DNA of 64,000 nt from Pterois miles (Eukaryota; Chordata; Actinopteri; Perciformes; Scorpaenidae), in contig CAMQGK010000326.1 of assembly GCA_947000775.1 (NCBI GenBank), forward strand, positions 186,001-250,000, written 5' to 3'. The translations under genes were made by a program, and so were the position numbers. The notes beneath the pieces were generated by a model. It was not told where the DNA came from. It was given only the letters and a program-made list of their open reading frames with translations, and did not search any database. Positions 62,170 through 64,000 of the stretch are shown one piece after another; position 1 is the stretch's first letter; each line of letters opens with the position of its first letter.

Positions 62170-62846
62170 TTGAAACTCCACGCTAGTGAAATGGAGCTCC
62201 ACTTCCTGAGGCTGCTCAGGAGAAACAACCTGGAGGAGAAGCTGCTGGTGATGTTCTCCAGATCCACCATGGAGAGCATCCTGGTGTCCTGCATCCCAGC
62301 GGGGAGCTCAGCAGCAGACAGGAGAGCGCTGCAGAGGGGGATCAACACGGTCCAGAAGATCCCTGGTTGCTCTCTGCCCAGCCTGGAGGACATGGCCAGC
62401 TCTCGCTACCTCAGCAGAGCTGTCAGCATCATCAAGGACGCATCCCACCCCAGTAACCACCTGTTTGACCCGCTACCCACATAAAACCCAGACCAGCAGG
62501 CTCAGGGACAGCTTCTTTCCCAGAGCCATTACTGCAATAAACAATCACAAACAATAATCATACAACTGCTCTATTGATCCCGCTCATCTCACTATGTGCA
62601 ATAACTGAGCCTTCCCATGAGCAGTAACGTCTTGTGTGCAATATTCAGTCAACTTTTACATAAATTCATCTTTAAATTCTACATAATCTCTCGTTTACAT
62701 TTCTATATTTTCTACATTTTTACATTTTCTTGCCTTTTATACACAGCTGTACATATTTAATTATTATTTATTTATTCTGTATCAGGAGTTGCGCTCTAAT
62801 TTCGTTGTAGACAATAAAATGACAATAAAGGTGATTGTGATTCTTC
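62170..62846 (+). mobile_element. 3' end of an L2/Rex-like non-LTR retrotransposon (5' truncated)
   Basis: The frame 62,170-62,484 carries the extreme C-terminus of a LINE reverse transcriptase ORF: LHFLRLLRRNNLEEKLLVMF, STMESILVSC, ALQRGINTVQKIPGCSLPSL, EDMASSRYLSRA and IIKDASHPSNHLFDPLP. It closes prematurely at TAA 62,482-62,484; in another frame the family ending TRLRD-type text is visible as TSRLRDSFFPRAITAINN, so a small deletion removed the join. A 3' UTR with AATAAA and a tail of GTGATTGTGATTC follow. The catalytic domain is missing, as is usual for 5'-truncated copies. It cannot move by itself. Confidence 0.9.
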
Positions 62847-63619
62847 TGAATCTAACAGGGGAGAACATGCAAACTCCACACTGAAGGGCCCTTTAATAGA
62901 AAGTACACAAATTCATGAATATGTAGGATATTACTACTGACGCTCCTGTAATATTACGTGGTGACGTCTGCTGTATCAACCATATGTTGACTCCATGTTT
63001 CTCTGCGTATAGAGTGGGGAAGTGAGATCTGGTCACAAGTGGTCCCTCAAGTCACATGTGGAGATGCTTTCTGAACAGGCCTGTTTCACTCTGTGGATCA
63101 GCTGTTTAGTAGAGAGGCTTGGATAAAAAGGAGGACAGACACCTATGGGCTACACCTGTGTTGTGAATAGTTGATTGATACTGAACACCTTGATTTATCT
63201 CAGTTTGACTTTTTGACAGTATACATTCCCATTTGACACATTTGAAACGCTTGATTTAAAAAAATATATAATGATCATCATTTTCCTGATCTGAATTAAT
63301 GTGTTTTGTTGTTTCTGGGTCCAATATGTTGATGCAGTATGTCAGAGTGATAAAAGAATAACTGTGAGGTGATGCGCTGATAAAAAAGAAGAAAAGACAG
63401 AACTAACAGAGACAAACTGAACACTCTTAGATCTATTTGACATTACCTGGAACTGGATTTAAGGACAATTTAACAAAAAATGTGACAAACATTGGAATGA
63501 ATATACTTAATTAATGGCATTTATGAAGCTGTTTATACAAAGAAATCAAGAAAATATTGATTTGGAGCCATACGCTCCATCCTTGTTTATCAAAAGCAAA
63601 TAAGAAGAACAGAAATGTC
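62847..63619. other. Intergenic DNA, nothing recognised
   Basis: AT-rich sequence without supported genes. A TATA-like GATAAAAAGG near 63,123 has no coding frame behind it. Confidence 0.5.
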
Positions 63620-63900
63620 TGAGAAAGTGGGCTCCGGCTGGTGGGTGCTGCTTGGTTTTGGCTGTTTTCAACATGGCTGCTGGGTCACAAACTTTCTCAT
63701 TTTACAGCTTAACAGTAACTACAAGATGTTTCTGAAAACATGTGAGGAGACAAATAGTCATTACAGTAACAGAATATTGATCCATATCTGATCAGCGCTG
63801 CCTAGTTTGACCGTTTGATTGGAGATGAGCTTCATCCCACTGCAGAAGCACAGAGCCTCAGTTTCAGACGTACGCAGCACCAAAACTACCAGAGATCAGT
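63620..63900. repeat. Probable teleost interspersed repeat fragment
   Basis: Contains, in order, GGCTGCTGGGTCACAAACTT, TACAAGATGTTTCTGAAAAC, AGTCATTACAGTAACAGAAT and GATCAGCGCTGCCTAGTTTG, phrases I associate with a dispersed non-coding fish repeat, possibly a non-autonomous DNA transposon. Terminal repeats and target duplications were not found, so class and ends are uncertain. Confidence 0.42.
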
Positions 63901-64000
63901 AAACTCTTATCAAGACTGCAGCATTAATATAATAGTCCACTTTTCTACCCGTTTACAACATTGAAGTTGTGTACAGTATATTGATATGTTGGATGTTTAA

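Noticed and set aside
62118..62393. Minus-strand 91-codon frame
   Set aside because: Antisense to the LINE coding end.
1..64000. A new defence, toxin or biosynthetic system
   Set aside because: No suitable gene set is visible. Outside the satellite the coding remains are retroelements, one HECT relic and one uncertain exon.

Overview
This window comes from an animal genome, most likely a spiny-rayed teleost fish. That rests on several independent signs on the right flank: tRNA-headed SINEs with an L2-type 3' tail, the 3' end of an L2/Rex-like LINE, a Ty3/Gypsy pol fragment, a G2E3-like HECT gene relic of the kind that is multi-copy in fishes, spliced structure and typical fish interspersed repeats. 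Nothing in it is bacterial, and there are no operons or CRISPR arrays.

Positions 1-53,630 are one satellite array that runs off the left edge. The basic monomer is 15 bp, ACGCAACGCAAAGTA, made of three pentamers (ACGCA, ACGCA, AAGTA). Most variant blocks (ACACA, ATGCA, ACGTA, AGGCA, TTACA, CTACA, AAACA, AACTA) are also pentamers, so the five-base register largely persists. Five of the six reading frames of the monomer have no stop, so the array is full of long open frames that I treat as artefacts. The array is layered into higher-order repeats: a block of about 6-7 kb repeated at an offset of about 7.6 kb (left), blocks of about 3.1 kb and 4.8 kb offset (17.7-25 kb), and from about 27.5 kb a second domain with a 3,054 bp tandem duplication and an 8.9 kb offset repeat. 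Only two things interrupt it: a 347 bp SINE (45,646-45,992) with perfect 19 bp target duplications made of satellite, and an inverted tract of about 125 bp near 50.15-50.28 kb.

At 53,630/53,631 the array stops abruptly inside a Gypsy pol remnant (minus strand, RT and RNase H, frameshifted). Then come a 26 bp minisatellite (about 7 units), a 31 bp minisatellite (about 16.6 units), a possible LTR, a CA microsatellite, a possible two-exon gene fragment with a TATA box whose exon resembles the C-terminal end of fish integrase-core proteins, a second SINE (minus strand) lying directly beside a tRNA-Leu(CAA) gene or relic, a broken HECT-domain G2E3-like pseudogene (59.8-61.6 kb, minus), a LINE 3' end, and AT-rich intergenic DNA with one probable interspersed repeat.

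I found no intact protein-coding gene that I would defend strongly, and no convincing new molecular system. The most unusual content is the architecture and history of the satellite itself. No alignment or database search was possible; family names come from recognised motifs, and higher-order repeat boundaries are approximate.
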